Origin: Planctomycetota bacterium
Lineage (GTDB): Bacteria; Planctomycetota; Phycisphaerae; WQYP01
DNA length: 64,000 nt
NCBI GenBank assembly: GCA_021805985.1
Contig: JAJZDN010000012.1
Coordinates: 18,007-82,006 of the forward strand
Reading direction: 5' to 3'
Shown: positions 53,503 to 63,900 of the stretch, piece after piece
How the letters are laid out: the number at the start of each line of letters is the position of its first letter
Position numbering within the stretch: position 1 is the stretch's first letter
The notes under the pieces: generated by a model
What the model saw: the letters and a program-made list of their open reading frames with translations, nothing else
What the model was told of the DNA's origin: nothing
The model's database searches: none
Made by a program: the position numbers and the translations under genes

Positions 53503-54798
53503 ATGGTTGAACCCACCATTACATGCCCGGAATGCGGTAAAGAAATAAAACTTACAGAATCCCTGGCCGCCCCGCTGATCGCCGCGACACGCCGCGAGTA
53601 TGACGAAAAAATCGCGCAGAAAGATTCCCAGGTCGCCAAACGCGAGGCGGCGCTTCGGGAAAAGGAGGTGGCACTCAAACAGGCCCAGGATTCCGTCGAC
53701 GATCAAGTAGCCACAAAGCTTGATTTGCAAAAAGCTGCGATCTCCGCAGAAGAAGCCAAAAAGGCCAAGCTGCTGGTTTCCAACGAGCTAAAACAGAAAA
53801 ACGATGAAATCAACGACCTGAACGCTGTAATGAAGGACCGTGACGCCAAATTGGCGGAAGCCCAGAAGGCGCAAGTTGAACTGATCCGCAAGCAACGGGA
53901 ATTGGATGACGCCAAACGGGAAATGGAACTGACCATTGAAAAGCAGGTGCAGGCAGGCCTGCGGCAAGCCCAGGACAAAGGCCGGAAGGAAGGGGAAGAC
54001 GGCCAAAAGCTCAAGGTGATGGAGCGGGACCAGACTATCGCCTCTATGCAGCAAAAAATTGAGGAACTTAAGCAAAAGGCTGAACAGGGTTCCCAGCAGT
54101 TGCAGGGCGAGGTCCAGGAACTGGAACTTGAATCCACGCTCAAGGCCAAATTCCCGCGCGATACCATTGAACCAGTCCCCAAAGGCGAATTCGGCGGTGA
54201 TGTGCTGCATCGCGTATTCAGTTCCAGCGGCCAAGCCTGCGGGACCATCCTCTGGGAATGTAAACGGACCAAAAACTGGAGCGATTCCTGGTTGGCGAAG
54301 TTGCGCAGCGACCAGCGGTCCGCCAAGGCGGAAATCGCGGTGCTCGTTTCCCACGCTTTGCCCCAAGGTGTTGAAACGTTCGATCTGATAGAAGACATTT
54401 GGGTTACATCCACCGACTGCGCCGTTCCCGTTGCCATGGCCCTGCGGCAATCGCTGGCTGAAATTGCCGGCGCACGACAAGCCGGCGAAGGCCAGCAGAC
54501 CAAAATGGGCATGGTGTACGAATACCTCACAGGTCCACACTTTCGGCAGCGCGTCAGCGCGATAGTAGAAGCGTTCACATCCATGCAGGAAGATCTAAAT
54601 GCCGAGCGAAAAGCCATCATGAAACAATGGGCCAAACGCGAATCACAAATCGAACGCGTCATGCAGGCCACGGTCGGCATGTACGGCGACCTCCAAGGCA
54701 TCGCCGGCAAAACCCTCAAGGAAATCGACGGCCTGGATATGAAAGCCTTAGGCGAAGGGCCAATGCCATCGCAGGGACCGCACGCTTCGCAGGAGTAG
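53503..54798 (+). CDS. DUF2130-family protein with restriction-nuclease-like fold
   Basis: A 431-aa protein. It opens with a zinc-finger-like CPECGK motif, followed by a long charged coiled coil (about 30-215). The DUF2130 domain (220-400) contains FGGDV, then the nuclease-like WECKRTKNWSDSWLAKLRSDQ, matching the Asp ... Glu-x-Lys pattern of PD-(D/E)xK folds. Family function is not established; DNA or RNA cleavage is plausible. GGAGGA precedes the ATG. It lies 125 bases from tRNA-Ala and 26 bases before a Rad50-like ATPase gene, so the two probably form an operon. Confidence 0.88.
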   Translation: MVEPTITCPECGKEIKLTESLAAPLIAATRREYDEKIAQKDSQVAKREAALREKEVALKQAQDSVDDQVATKLDLQKAAISAEEAKKAKLLVSNELKQKNDEINDLNAVMKDRDAKLAEAQKAQVELIRKQRELDDAKREMELTIEKQVQAGLRQAQDKGRKEGEDGQKLKVMERDQTIASMQQKIEELKQKAEQGSQQLQGEVQELELESTLKAKFPRDTIEPVPKGEFGGDVLHRVFSSSGQACGTILWECKRTKNWSDSWLAKLRSDQRSAKAEIAVLVSHALPQGVETFDLIEDIWVTSTDCAVPVAMALRQSLAEIAGARQAGEGQQTKMGMVYEYLTGPHFRQRVSAIVEAFTSMQEDLNAERKAIMKQWAKRESQIERVMQATVGMYGDLQGIAGKTLKEIDGLDMKALGEGPMPSQGPHASQE

Positions 54799-54824
54799 AA
54801 CTTCCGCGTTAAAGGGAAACACCG

Positions 54825-57452
54825 ATGATGATTATCAGCGAAATTTTGAAATGGGCCACGCAAAACCTAAAGCCCTGGCAACGCGACGCCTTACGGCGGT
54901 TGTTCCAGAAACATGATCTAGATGAGGGCGATTTGAAAGATTTATACGCGATGTTGCGCTCCTCCCACGGGTTGCCTGACCCACAAAACCGCGAACCGCT
55001 ACCCCTGTCCGATGAACATGTGCCGGCCGCGACGTCGGGCTCGGCCCCGGTCATCCTTAAAGCCATGCGAGGCCTTAAAAACGTAAACAGAATCGCGAGC
55101 GGCCAAACGATTGAATTTGGGCCGGGTCTAACTGTGGTTTACGGCCCCAACGCCTCCGGAAAATCGGGCTATGCGCGTGTACTGAAGCGGGCCTGCCGGG
55201 CACGGGATAACTTGGAGGTTGTCTTGCCGGACGTTACGGCTCCTGCCGGTGGGGCTAAAGAGCCAGAGGCGGTGTTCGATCTGACAATTGGGGGCCAAGT
55301 TAAATCGCTTCACTGGAAACATAATAGCATTGCACCGTCCGAGCTTTCATCAATTGCCGTCTTTGACAGCCATTGTGCGCGGGCCTTCCTCGAAGAGGGC
55401 GAGGCCGCGTTTCTGCCGTATGGGCTTGATATTCTCGAAAACCTCGCACAGCGGGTGTTCCCTGAGCTCAGGAAACGATTGGACAGTGAAATATCTTCAA
55501 TAGATGTTGATAGCAGGTCTTTTCAAGATTTTCCAAATGAGTCTGCGGTCGGAAAAATCGTGGCGAAACTTAGTGAAAAAACTGACATCGAGGAGTTGAG
55601 GAAGCTGGCGGCAATGAGCGAAGCAGAACAAAAGCGGATGGGCGAACTTGAGGCGGTCACTAAAGAGATTGATCCCGCAAAAAAGGCCAAGGATCTACGG
55701 CTTTCGGAAAAGAGGCTCACCGGTTTGGCTGATCGCATTACCGCCGCCGCCGCGGTGGTAAGCAATACGGTAATTGAGCAGCTTAAGCAACTGGATGAAG
55801 GCGCGGAAGATGCGATTAGGGCCGAAAAACTCGCTGCGGAATCACTATCCAATGATTCACAATTACTGCCGGGAACGGGGGGAAGTGTATGGCGGTCGCT
55901 CTTTGAATCCGCGCGGAAATTCTCTGTGGAGGCAGCTTTCCCGGCAGAACCATTTCCATACATCGGTACTGGGGCGCGATGCCCTCTTTGTCAGCAATTT
56001 TTCGACGTGCTCGCGGGAGAACGCCTTCGGCGGTTCGATGATTTCGTGAAGAAGGAAGCCGCAAAACATGCCGATGATCAGCGGACAAAACGGCGGCAGA
56101 AACTTCAACAAATCCAAACGGCGTCAATGGATTTGGGCTACGATAAAGCGATCTCGGAGGAAGTCGAAGGAATTGACCCTGCGATTCATCAAATGATCGC
56201 TGATTTTAAGACGAGGTTAACGGATCGCCAGAAATGGATCCAGCGAGCATTAGAAAAGCACGCCTGGATCGACTTGCCGGAATTGCCGGAAAGCCCCGTG
56301 GAATCGGTAAATCGGCGAGCCGAAAACTTTGCATCACAGGCACGGAGCTATGAAGATGCAAGGGACCCGGCCAAGATTGCGGCAGCAAGGGCTGAGTTTT
56401 CCGAACTCCAATCACGTTCAATGTTGTCGCAATGCATCGATCCTCTCCTTAAGCTGGTTGGGAGAACGAAAATCAAGGCGCATTTGCAAGCGTGCCGGGA
56501 CGATCTCGATACCAGAGCCATATCCAACAAGGCGAAAGACCTTGCGAACCAAGCGTTAAGTGATGAGTTGAGTAAGGCGCTAAACAGTGAATTTGTCAAG
56601 CTGGGAATGGAGAACGTCAAAACGAAGCTGAAGTCGAGAAACCAGCAGGGAAAAACGCTCTACAAAATTGTTCTAGACCTTCCCGTCGCGAGTAAGATCG
56701 ACGCGATTTTGAGTGAGGGTGAGCAGCGGGCTATTGCCATCGGGTCATTCCTTGCGGAAATGAATCTAGCCGACGGTTCCAATGCCTTAGTATTTGACGA
56801 CCCCGTATCCTCGCTGGATCACCACCGCCGCCAACGTGTTGCGCGCCGGCTCGTCAAGGAGGCCGGTAACAGGCAGGTCATAATTTTCACCCATGACACG
56901 GTCTTTCTGGCCGAGCTTTTGGAGGCGGGGGAGAAGTCTACACCGCCACCAGAGGTAGCGCAACTTGAATGGGCCGAGAATCACCCCGGCCATGTCACGA
57001 CTGGGCTTCCCTGGGAACACCAGCGCGTGAATGCCAGGATCGATAAGTTGGAGAAGGAACAGCAGCATCTCGCAGGTATTTGGGATCCCTATCCCGATGA
57101 GAGCCAACGGCAGGAAATGCGGGAAGTGTATAGCCGATTACGGGCAACCGTAGAACGTGCTATCGAGGAAGTAGTATTTAGCGGGGTCATCAGGCGTTAC
57201 AGTGATTGGATAAAGTGTGGCAAGCTTGCAGATGTGGTCGGCTTCTCACAATCGGAATTTGAGGCCATCGAGAGCCTCCACAGGACGTGCTGCGACGTTA
57301 CTGAGGCTCATGATCACGCATCTACCAGGGATGCAACCGTCCCCACACCAGCGCAGTTACTGAATGATATTAACGAGTTGAAATCGGTGATTGACACCAT
57401 CAAGGAGAGGCGGAAGAAGCCGAAAGCTATGACGCCCCCCTCCGTTCCTTGA
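54825..57452 (+). CDS. Rad50/RloC-like AAA family ATPase with zinc hook
   Basis: An 875-aa SMC-like ATPase. Walker A GPNASGKSG lies at about 107-115, long coiled coils occupy 220-620, a zinc-hook CPLC is near 386-389, and Walker B with D-loop FDDPVSSLDH is near 657-666, followed by a FTHD switch. This layout is shared with Rad50, RloC and other AAA_13 phage-defence ATPases. No HEPN or anticodon-nuclease motif was recognised at the C-terminus, so RloC activity is not assigned. The partner nuclease may be the DUF2130 protein. Two ATGs (54825 and 54828) follow AAAGGGA. Confidence 0.85.
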   Translation: MMIISEILKWATQNLKPWQRDALRRLFQKHDLDEGDLKDLYAMLRSSHGLPDPQNREPLPLSDEHVPAATSGSAPVILKAMRGLKNVNRIASGQTIEFGPGLTVVYGPNASGKSGYARVLKRACRARDNLEVVLPDVTAPAGGAKEPEAVFDLTIGGQVKSLHWKHNSIAPSELSSIAVFDSHCARAFLEEGEAAFLPYGLDILENLAQRVFPELRKRLDSEISSIDVDSRSFQDFPNESAVGKIVAKLSEKTDIEELRKLAAMSEAEQKRMGELEAVTKEIDPAKKAKDLRLSEKRLTGLADRITAAAAVVSNTVIEQLKQLDEGAEDAIRAEKLAAESLSNDSQLLPGTGGSVWRSLFESARKFSVEAAFPAEPFPYIGTGARCPLCQQFFDVLAGERLRRFDDFVKKEAAKHADDQRTKRRQKLQQIQTASMDLGYDKAISEEVEGIDPAIHQMIADFKTRLTDRQKWIQRALEKHAWIDLPELPESPVESVNRRAENFASQARSYEDARDPAKIAAARAEFSELQSRSMLSQCIDPLLKLVGRTKIKAHLQACRDDLDTRAISNKAKDLANQALSDELSKALNSEFVKLGMENVKTKLKSRNQQGKTLYKIVLDLPVASKIDAILSEGEQRAIAIGSFLAEMNLADGSNALVFDDPVSSLDHHRRQRVARRLVKEAGNRQVIIFTHDTVFLAELLEAGEKSTPPPEVAQLEWAENHPGHVTTGLPWEHQRVNARIDKLEKEQQHLAGIWDPYPDESQRQEMREVYSRLRATVERAIEEVVFSGVIRRYSDWIKCGKLADVVGFSQSEFEAIESLHRTCCDVTEAHDHASTRDATVPTPAQLLNDINELKSVIDTIKERRKKPKAMTPPSVP

Positions 57453-57601
57453 GGGCACCCAGCCGTCCGCGGTGGATACCGTGTTCCATCACATTTTACC
57501 CCACCGCCCTCCATCCCAATCGCCCGGGCGATATTTTTCAAATGCTGAATCATGTTGGATCGTGATTACCGGGTCGTGCAGGTCGTGGAATTGAATCACG
57601 A

Positions 57602-60448
57602 TCACCGTGAAGCCGTTCCGCCGCCTTCGCCAATTTCCACCCACGCAATCAATCGCATGGCCAACGAGCTGCCCTCACGGAGCAATCCGCGATATTGGAC
57701 CTCGCGGCGCAGCATCTCCGGGAGGACCGACACCGCCAGTTCGTTTTGCGCTGATCGGTCCACCGCCGCCGTACCTGCCGGTTGCAGACCGCACAGGCCT
57801 GCAAGTATCGAATCACCTGATGGCAGGCGCTGTCCGTTGGCATCCACGGCCAAAGGGATAACGGCTTGGCGGAAGTAGCCATCGGGGCCGTGAATCTCAA
57901 CGCCCCACACCGACAGGAAGCACGCCCCGTCCGCCAAGTTCGCAAACCGGCCAATCACGGCGCGCTGACTTGCGGGAAGTTCGCGGCTGCCCGCCAGCAG
58001 GTGGCGAACCAAGGGGTGCTCCAACCCCAGCAGTCCCAGATCATCGTTCTTCCTGGCGGTCTCCCGATTCGTAGTAAAAAGGTGCGCCTGGCCACCGGGC
58101 AGCGTGACTTCAAATATCCCTTCCTCGGCCTGCCGCATTTCCGCGCCCAAAGCGTGGCTCGCATCTCGCACGAACGCCAATAACCGATGCATCCCTGCAC
58201 CCCCATCATCAAACTTTCGGTAGTCCTCAAGATTGAATGTTTCCAAGTCCTGGAATAACTCGAACACGACGTGCCGCGCCAACTTCGCGTTTTCCAGCGC
58301 CACCTCCAGTTCCTGCCGAGTCCGCTTCAATGTCGGGTCGCGCACGGCGTCCTGGTAAAGTTGATCGTAGGAAATGCGCTCAGCCAACTGTCCCAGTACT
58401 TGGCCCCGCAGGTCCTCGGTTACCTGACCGTATTCATCAACCTTCCCCAGTGTCTGGGCAATGGCCAGGAGCTTCTGTTCCAGCAGCATGAATATCTGCC
58501 CTTCGATGGTGTCGGTGGACACAATATTATAAACCTGCGCCGTGTCGCGCTGGCCGTAGCGGTGAATACGCCCGATGCGCTGTTCCATGTCCATCGGATT
58601 CCACGGCAGGTCGTGGTTAAACAGCACTCTGGCAAACTGCAGGTTGATCCCCTCCCGCCCGGCCGCCGTGCAAACCAGCACGCGCGGGCCGTCGTGCCGG
58701 CGGAAACGCTTTTCAGCGGCGATCTTCGCGCCATGGTCTCCACCCTTGAGCACCTCGACACCCTTGCCCGGGTACCGTTGGTTAATGGCGTCCCGCAATG
58801 TATCAACACTGCCGAGGTACGTTGTGAATATCACCACCTTCTCCTGCGGATTCGATTGCCACAGGCCGCCCAGCCCGCGCAGCAGTTCCTCCGTTTTACT
58901 CTCGATGCCGCCGGGCAGTTCCGCCAGCAGCGCCTGTATGCGTTTGCGCTCCTCCGGCAGCGCCACGGCGACCAGCGCCGCAGCCGACTCCTCCTCGCCT
59001 GTTGCGGAAGCCTCAGTATCGGCCGCCACCGGAATAATTTTATTCTCCAGACGTTTCAGCAGCCTTAGTTTGGCATCCGCCAACAGCCGATCGACCTCCG
59101 CTCGCCCGGCCACGCCCTCGGCTATGGCGTGCATTGACCGCAGCAGGTCCCGCGCCTCCACCAAGGCTCGGTCTCGACCATCTGTGTCGAGGTTCTCGTC
59201 ACACACCAGGGCCTCATGCACGGTCAACATCAATAACCGTCGCCGCATGGTGGCTGCCACCGCCGCGAAGCTTGATGACGCGATCTTCTGAAAAATCGTC
59301 ATCACAAACCCCAGCGATCTTCCCTTGGCTCCCTGCATGGCCGAAAGGTTATACCCGTCGCGCAGATAATCCATAAGTGTGCTGTAGAACCGCAGTTCGC
59401 CCGCCGTAAGATGGAAAGCGCTGGTATGCACCTGGCGGCGGGAAAACAGCGGCTCACCGCTGGCGTTGCACGCGTCGGCCTGAGTGCGGCGAAAGACTAC
59501 GGCATTAAGCCGATGGCGATTGTCCATCATGTCGCCGGTATTCTCAAACAAACGCGGATCCAGCAGGCGAATGAGCATCCAGAATCGGAAGTGATCACCC
59601 TGGTGGGGCGTAGCGGACAGCAGCAGCAGATCGCGGCTGTGTTCTCGCATGGCCTCCGCCAATTTGAAGTTCTGCGTTTTGCGGACCTTTTTTCCGGATT
59701 CGTTGGCTGTGAGGTGATGGGCTTCGTCGAAAACAATGAGGTCCCAACGCGGGGCTTCCAGCAACCGCTTCACACGTGCGGGGCGCTTGAGCGTGTCAAT
59801 GCTCACGATCAGGCGATGGTGCTTTGCGAAGGCATTGCTCTTGCGGTCAGTGACATCGCCTTCAGAGCCGAACACCTCAAAATCCAGGTTGAAGGTGTCG
59901 TTTAATTCCCGCCGCCAGTTCTCAACCAGCCCCGCCGGAACCACCATGATGGCCCGCGTCAGTTCGCCCCGCGATGCCAGCTCGCGCAGGATTAAGGCTG
60001 TCTCGATGGTCTTTCCCAGCCCCACCGCGTCAGCCACCAGGAATCGCCGGGGCGAAGCGTTGGCGATTTTATAGGTCAAAACGATTTGATGCGGCAGCAA
60101 ATCTACTTTGGCACTGGTCAGTGTCGCGGCGCTTTCCATGAGCGGTAATCGCTCGGCCTCGATGGCCAGCCACAGGCGGCGTACCGCCCCGGCGGTTGCC
60201 GGTTGCGGCGCTGCGGTTACCTGCTGATTCCAAGTTGCAGTGCGCGCCAGGGACGACACCAGCACCTGCCGCTCACCATGTGTCCGAAAAAATGCGCGGG
60301 CGTAGCCGCCACCATCCATACGCAGCAACACGCCCTCGCCCAACTCCGGGTGGATGACCACATCGCCGGGGGAAAGCGCACCAGCATCGCGATTTTGGCT
60401 TGGTACCATGTCGCGGGAAATTGAATCTGTTTTTTCCTGGATATTCAT
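57602..60448 (-). CDS. SNF2-type DEAD/DEAH-box helicase
   Basis: A 948-aa ATPase. An N-terminal SH3-like segment (VVIHPELGEGVLLRM) precedes helicase motifs I GLGKT (143-147), II DEAH (241-244), III LLSATPHQGD and VI QRIGRIHRYGQ. The C-terminal 350 residues have no recognised domain. Such SNF2-like proteins serve as DNA translocases in restriction-like defence systems. It begins 4 bases after the 170-aa gene and is the last gene of a leftward operon with a DNA methylase. No clear ribosome site; translational coupling is likely. Confidence 0.9.
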   Translation of the reverse strand: MNIQEKTDSISRDMVPSQNRDAGALSPGDVVIHPELGEGVLLRMDGGGYARAFFRTHGERQVLVSSLARTATWNQQVTAAPQPATAGAVRRLWLAIEAERLPLMESAATLTSAKVDLLPHQIVLTYKIANASPRRFLVADAVGLGKTIETALILRELASRGELTRAIMVVPAGLVENWRRELNDTFNLDFEVFGSEGDVTDRKSNAFAKHHRLIVSIDTLKRPARVKRLLEAPRWDLIVFDEAHHLTANESGKKVRKTQNFKLAEAMREHSRDLLLLSATPHQGDHFRFWMLIRLLDPRLFENTGDMMDNRHRLNAVVFRRTQADACNASGEPLFSRRQVHTSAFHLTAGELRFYSTLMDYLRDGYNLSAMQGAKGRSLGFVMTIFQKIASSSFAAVAATMRRRLLMLTVHEALVCDENLDTDGRDRALVEARDLLRSMHAIAEGVAGRAEVDRLLADAKLRLLKRLENKIIPVAADTEASATGEEESAAALVAVALPEERKRIQALLAELPGGIESKTEELLRGLGGLWQSNPQEKVVIFTTYLGSVDTLRDAINQRYPGKGVEVLKGGDHGAKIAAEKRFRRHDGPRVLVCTAAGREGINLQFARVLFNHDLPWNPMDMEQRIGRIHRYGQRDTAQVYNIVSTDTIEGQIFMLLEQKLLAIAQTLGKVDEYGQVTEDLRGQVLGQLAERISYDQLYQDAVRDPTLKRTRQELEVALENAKLARHVVFELFQDLETFNLEDYRKFDDGGAGMHRLLAFVRDASHALGAEMRQAEEGIFEVTLPGGQAHLFTTNRETARKNDDLGLLGLEHPLVRHLLAGSRELPASQRAVIGRFANLADGACFLSVWGVEIHGPDGYFRQAVIPLAVDANGQRLPSGDSILAGLCGLQPAGTAAVDRSAQNELAVSVLPEMLRREVQYRGLLREGSSLAMRLIAWVEIGEGGGTASR

Positions 60449-60452
60449 CGCG

Positions 60453-60965
60453 TTATGACAGCCACCTCACAAAATAACCGCCCACCTCACGGCTGCTCTC
60501 GACCAGCAGTTGGTAGGCACCGGCTCCAGAGGCTGCACCATTCCAGATCGCCTGCGACAGTCTCACCTTTTTCGCGCGGTCCCGGCCGCTGCCAAAATAG
60601 ACGATCTCGTCACCTTCGTTAAACTCGAAAAGCGTTGCCGGCCCATCCATGACGAAAACCAGCCCGACATCCGGCCAGTGCGCCTTCCATGCCCGTACCG
60701 CCGCCAACGCATTCTGCCGCAGCCAGTCCGAAACCGCGTCCGGCGTGCTGGTCTGCATCATCGCGTATACCGCGGTTTGCAGCCCGCCAACCAGCACCGT
60801 TCTTTCACCGCTGGGCGTCGTATCCGGGAAACCGCCCCGCTGCCAACCGATCAGCGTGCGCAGCGGCGTTGGCTCAATATCGCGTATCAGCCCCGCCAGC
60901 AGGTCCGGGTGCCAGATGATGCTGCTGCCCGTGCGTTTCCATGTGCTTGCCGTCATTTCCTGCAT
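60453..60965 (-). CDS. Unknown 170-aa protein of methylase-helicase operon
   Basis: I do not recognise this protein. It is soluble, with conserved-looking stretches WHPDLLAGLI, WQRGGFPDTT and WPDVGLVFVMDGPATLFEFN. CGGAGATC gives a ribosome site, 12 bases after the methylase gene stop. It is placed between a DUF1156-type methylase and an SNF2 helicase, so it is likely an accessory or specificity subunit. Confidence 0.75.
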   Translation of the reverse strand: MQEMTASTWKRTGSSIIWHPDLLAGLIRDIEPTPLRTLIGWQRGGFPDTTPSGERTVLVGGLQTAVYAMMQTSTPDAVSDWLRQNALAAVRAWKAHWPDVGLVFVMDGPATLFEFNEGDEIVYFGSGRDRAKKVRLSQAIWNGAASGAGAYQLLVESSREVGGYFVRWLS

Positions 60966-60977
60966 AGTTGATCTCCG

Positions 60978-63900
60978 TTATGCGACTGTCTTCGCGCTGG
61001 CTTCCCATTCTTCAAACAGCATCGGCTGCTCCTGGCGCATCCGGGCGCGCTTGGCCTCGAATGCCGCCCGCAGCAGTTGTAGCGCCACGCCCGCCGCGCG
61101 GGGCACGTCCGGTTCGTCCGCGCCCGCAGACGTTTTGCTGTGCCAATCCAGCAGGGCCTCGACGCCGGGCCGGATGAGGAACGTCTCACGCTCTAATTCC
61201 TTTTCGATGTTCACACCGGTGTCGCCGTCTTGCACGGGCATCGCCGCGCCGATCAGGAAATGCGCCTGGTCGAGTTCGGTCTTGAGTTCCCGCCGCGAGC
61301 GCTGGCGCATTTTCTGGAAGCGGGTGTAAATCGGCACGCGCGTGACAACCTTGTCCTCTTCCACGATCCACGGCGTACTGCCGGTGCGCTCAAAATCGCG
61401 CGGCTGGATGGCCGTGCCACGCAGCAGCTTGGAAACCTCATCCCGGCCGTATGATACCTTCGGGCCGAAAAGCCGCAGGTACTGGTACACCACAGGCTGC
61501 ACGATGCTGGGCGGGCGCTCGCCGGGTGCGCCATTTAATTCATCCAGCAGTTGGTTGATGCCCAGCAGCGCGTCGCGGATGGAAAGCACCAGATCTTCGC
61601 CGCCGGGCGCGGAGACCATGACCTTCCCGTAATGGCGGCTGTAGAACTCCAGCGCCTTGCCGCGCAGGATGACCCGCACATCCGCGTCCTGTAGCCCGCG
61701 GGCCTTGTAGGATTCCAGCACCGGACGCAGGCGTGACATTTCCGCCTTGACCCATTGTCGCATCTTGGGCCAGGAAACGGGCTTGGGGGCTTCCAGTCGT
61801 TTCCGGCACACGTGGATGATGTCGTATTCGGTTCCCTTCGCGCCAAACTGCCCGCCCTTGCCTTTCATCTCGTCGCTGGCGATGGGGTAGGTTGCTTCCA
61901 GATAGAACCCCGCCTCGAACAGGCTGCGCAGCACGATTTCCCACTGTGCATCCTCGCTGTGATGGAAGGTGAAGGCCATGATGCCGCCGTCCTTCATCAC
62001 GCGGCATGCTTCGGCCCAGCAAGGCGTGAGGCGGTCGTAATAGTGCTTGTCACCCTCGGCATCGGGAAGCGCACGAGGCTTGAGCGCTTCCTGAGCACTG
62101 GGCGTCTTGGTTGGGCCGAAGATGTCGGGGTATTCGTTCTTGAGGGGCAGGCGGAGCCATGCGAAGAAGAAGTTGGAGAGGTCGGAGTAGTAGAGGTTGT
62201 CGCCGAAGGGTGGATCCGTAATTACAAGGTCAAAGGGTCCGGTGAATCTCGCCTCTGAGGAAGTGCCACAATGAATGTCTGCACCGGGCAATATCGGATC
62301 ACCCACAGCCAAGCGCGGTTCACCGGTTAGTTTCCTCACTTCAGCTGGCACGCTGTCCCAAGGCGCGGCAGCCCAGTCAAGGCCCTCCTTCACGCCATCG
62401 ACCGTGCTGGTCCAGTTGCCTCGCCCCAGTGTGCCGAAGACCGGATTCTCGATCGTGTGCATCTTCGGAGCATAATTCGCATTTGATAGAAACGGGGCCA
62501 TGCAATCCCGAGAGACATCCCAGATGCAGAACATGTTCTGGTTCCGAAGATACTGTTGCACTGCGCCAAGGGCCTGGTGCTTGGCCGCCTCCGAAGCCGT
62601 TCCCGCCACGACCACCCTCAGCAGCAATGCATGGACCGTAAGTTGCCGCGGGTTGAACATCTTGTACCAGTGGGTGTAGCCCTGTTCCGGCAAGGCGAAA
62701 TTCGCTCGGTGCGTCATGTATGTGAATGGCATTTCCTCACGAGGCCAGCAGCCATCGAGGTCGGCGTCCCTCCGGGACTCCCACTCCCGCTCAGCGGCGA
62801 CAATCCGTTCGACGTCTGCCCAATCGGGAGCCTTGAAGAACCGCCCGCCATACGGGCAGCCCTCCTCATCCCGCTTCGGGTCGTACGCTTGAATCACATA
62901 AGGTGCAACGGGCGAGGTCCGCCGGGTGGCCCGAACCGACCTGGCAAAATGTACCTGGTGCCCGCCCGCCGGGGCGGCACAGGTGAAATGGCCGTCGTTT
63001 TCCTTGCCATTCGCTTTCCGGGCGATAGTTTCTGCGCGAGTGTCGATAACCCGTCCGTCGCGGAGCGTGATTGTCGGAGGAACCCAGACCTTCGCATCGT
63101 CCCCACTACCCGCGGCTTCGGCGTTGGCGGATGCGTCCTCGCCAGCGACCGCGCCCACCATACCCCGTACCTCGATCAACCGCAGATGCTCCAGCCGCTC
63201 CCGGTACCAAGCTTCAGTCGCGCTGATCGGGGCGTCTATAAAGCCCCCGAACTCTTTCCCGGCCTCTTCGCCCGGCGAACCCTTGAGCCAATCCGGATCG
63301 ATCAGCAACGTGCAATAAACAGGCTTCTTGCCATTGCGCGCCGGAAGTATCCCGAGATGCTTTTTATCAATGTCGGCCATCCGCCCGGCACCCTGGTGCA
63401 TCTTGACCACGTCGCGCACGCTCTGCCCGGACCACGTGCCGCAGCGCGGGCAGTTGAACCCCGATTCCGTTTCGACCATCGCCGAGAGTTCCGCGATGCG
63501 CTGATCCCGGTCGGATTTAGCGCCTTCGGAATATTCGTTCAGCCGCTTGGTTACTCCGGATGTGACAACGGTGTAAGGGTGCTCATTTTCCAGCACGACG
63601 TGCTCGGCTTCCGGAGCGACGCGGGCGTCCCCCAATTCGGCATGGAAGCTGATGCCGCACGCTTTGTTCTTGCAGGTGCAGGGGATGTATTTTACGCCAA
63701 GCTTCTTGATCGCCACGATGGGTGAACGGAAAATCGGCGTGCGGTGGCCGCAGCCCGGCTTGATGCACGGGCCGTGCTTGGCCCAGAACGTGTAAATGAT
63801 CTCCGGCCCTTCGTACTGGTAATCCTTACGCTGGTTCGGCGGCAGCGCAATGGGATCAAAGCCTGCGGGCATTGCCTGTCGGCCGCTAACGGCATCCACC

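Noticed and set aside
54825..57452. Calling the ATPase RloC anticodon nuclease
   Set aside because: The zinc hook and ATPase fit, but no anticodon-nuclease residues were recognised at the C-terminus.
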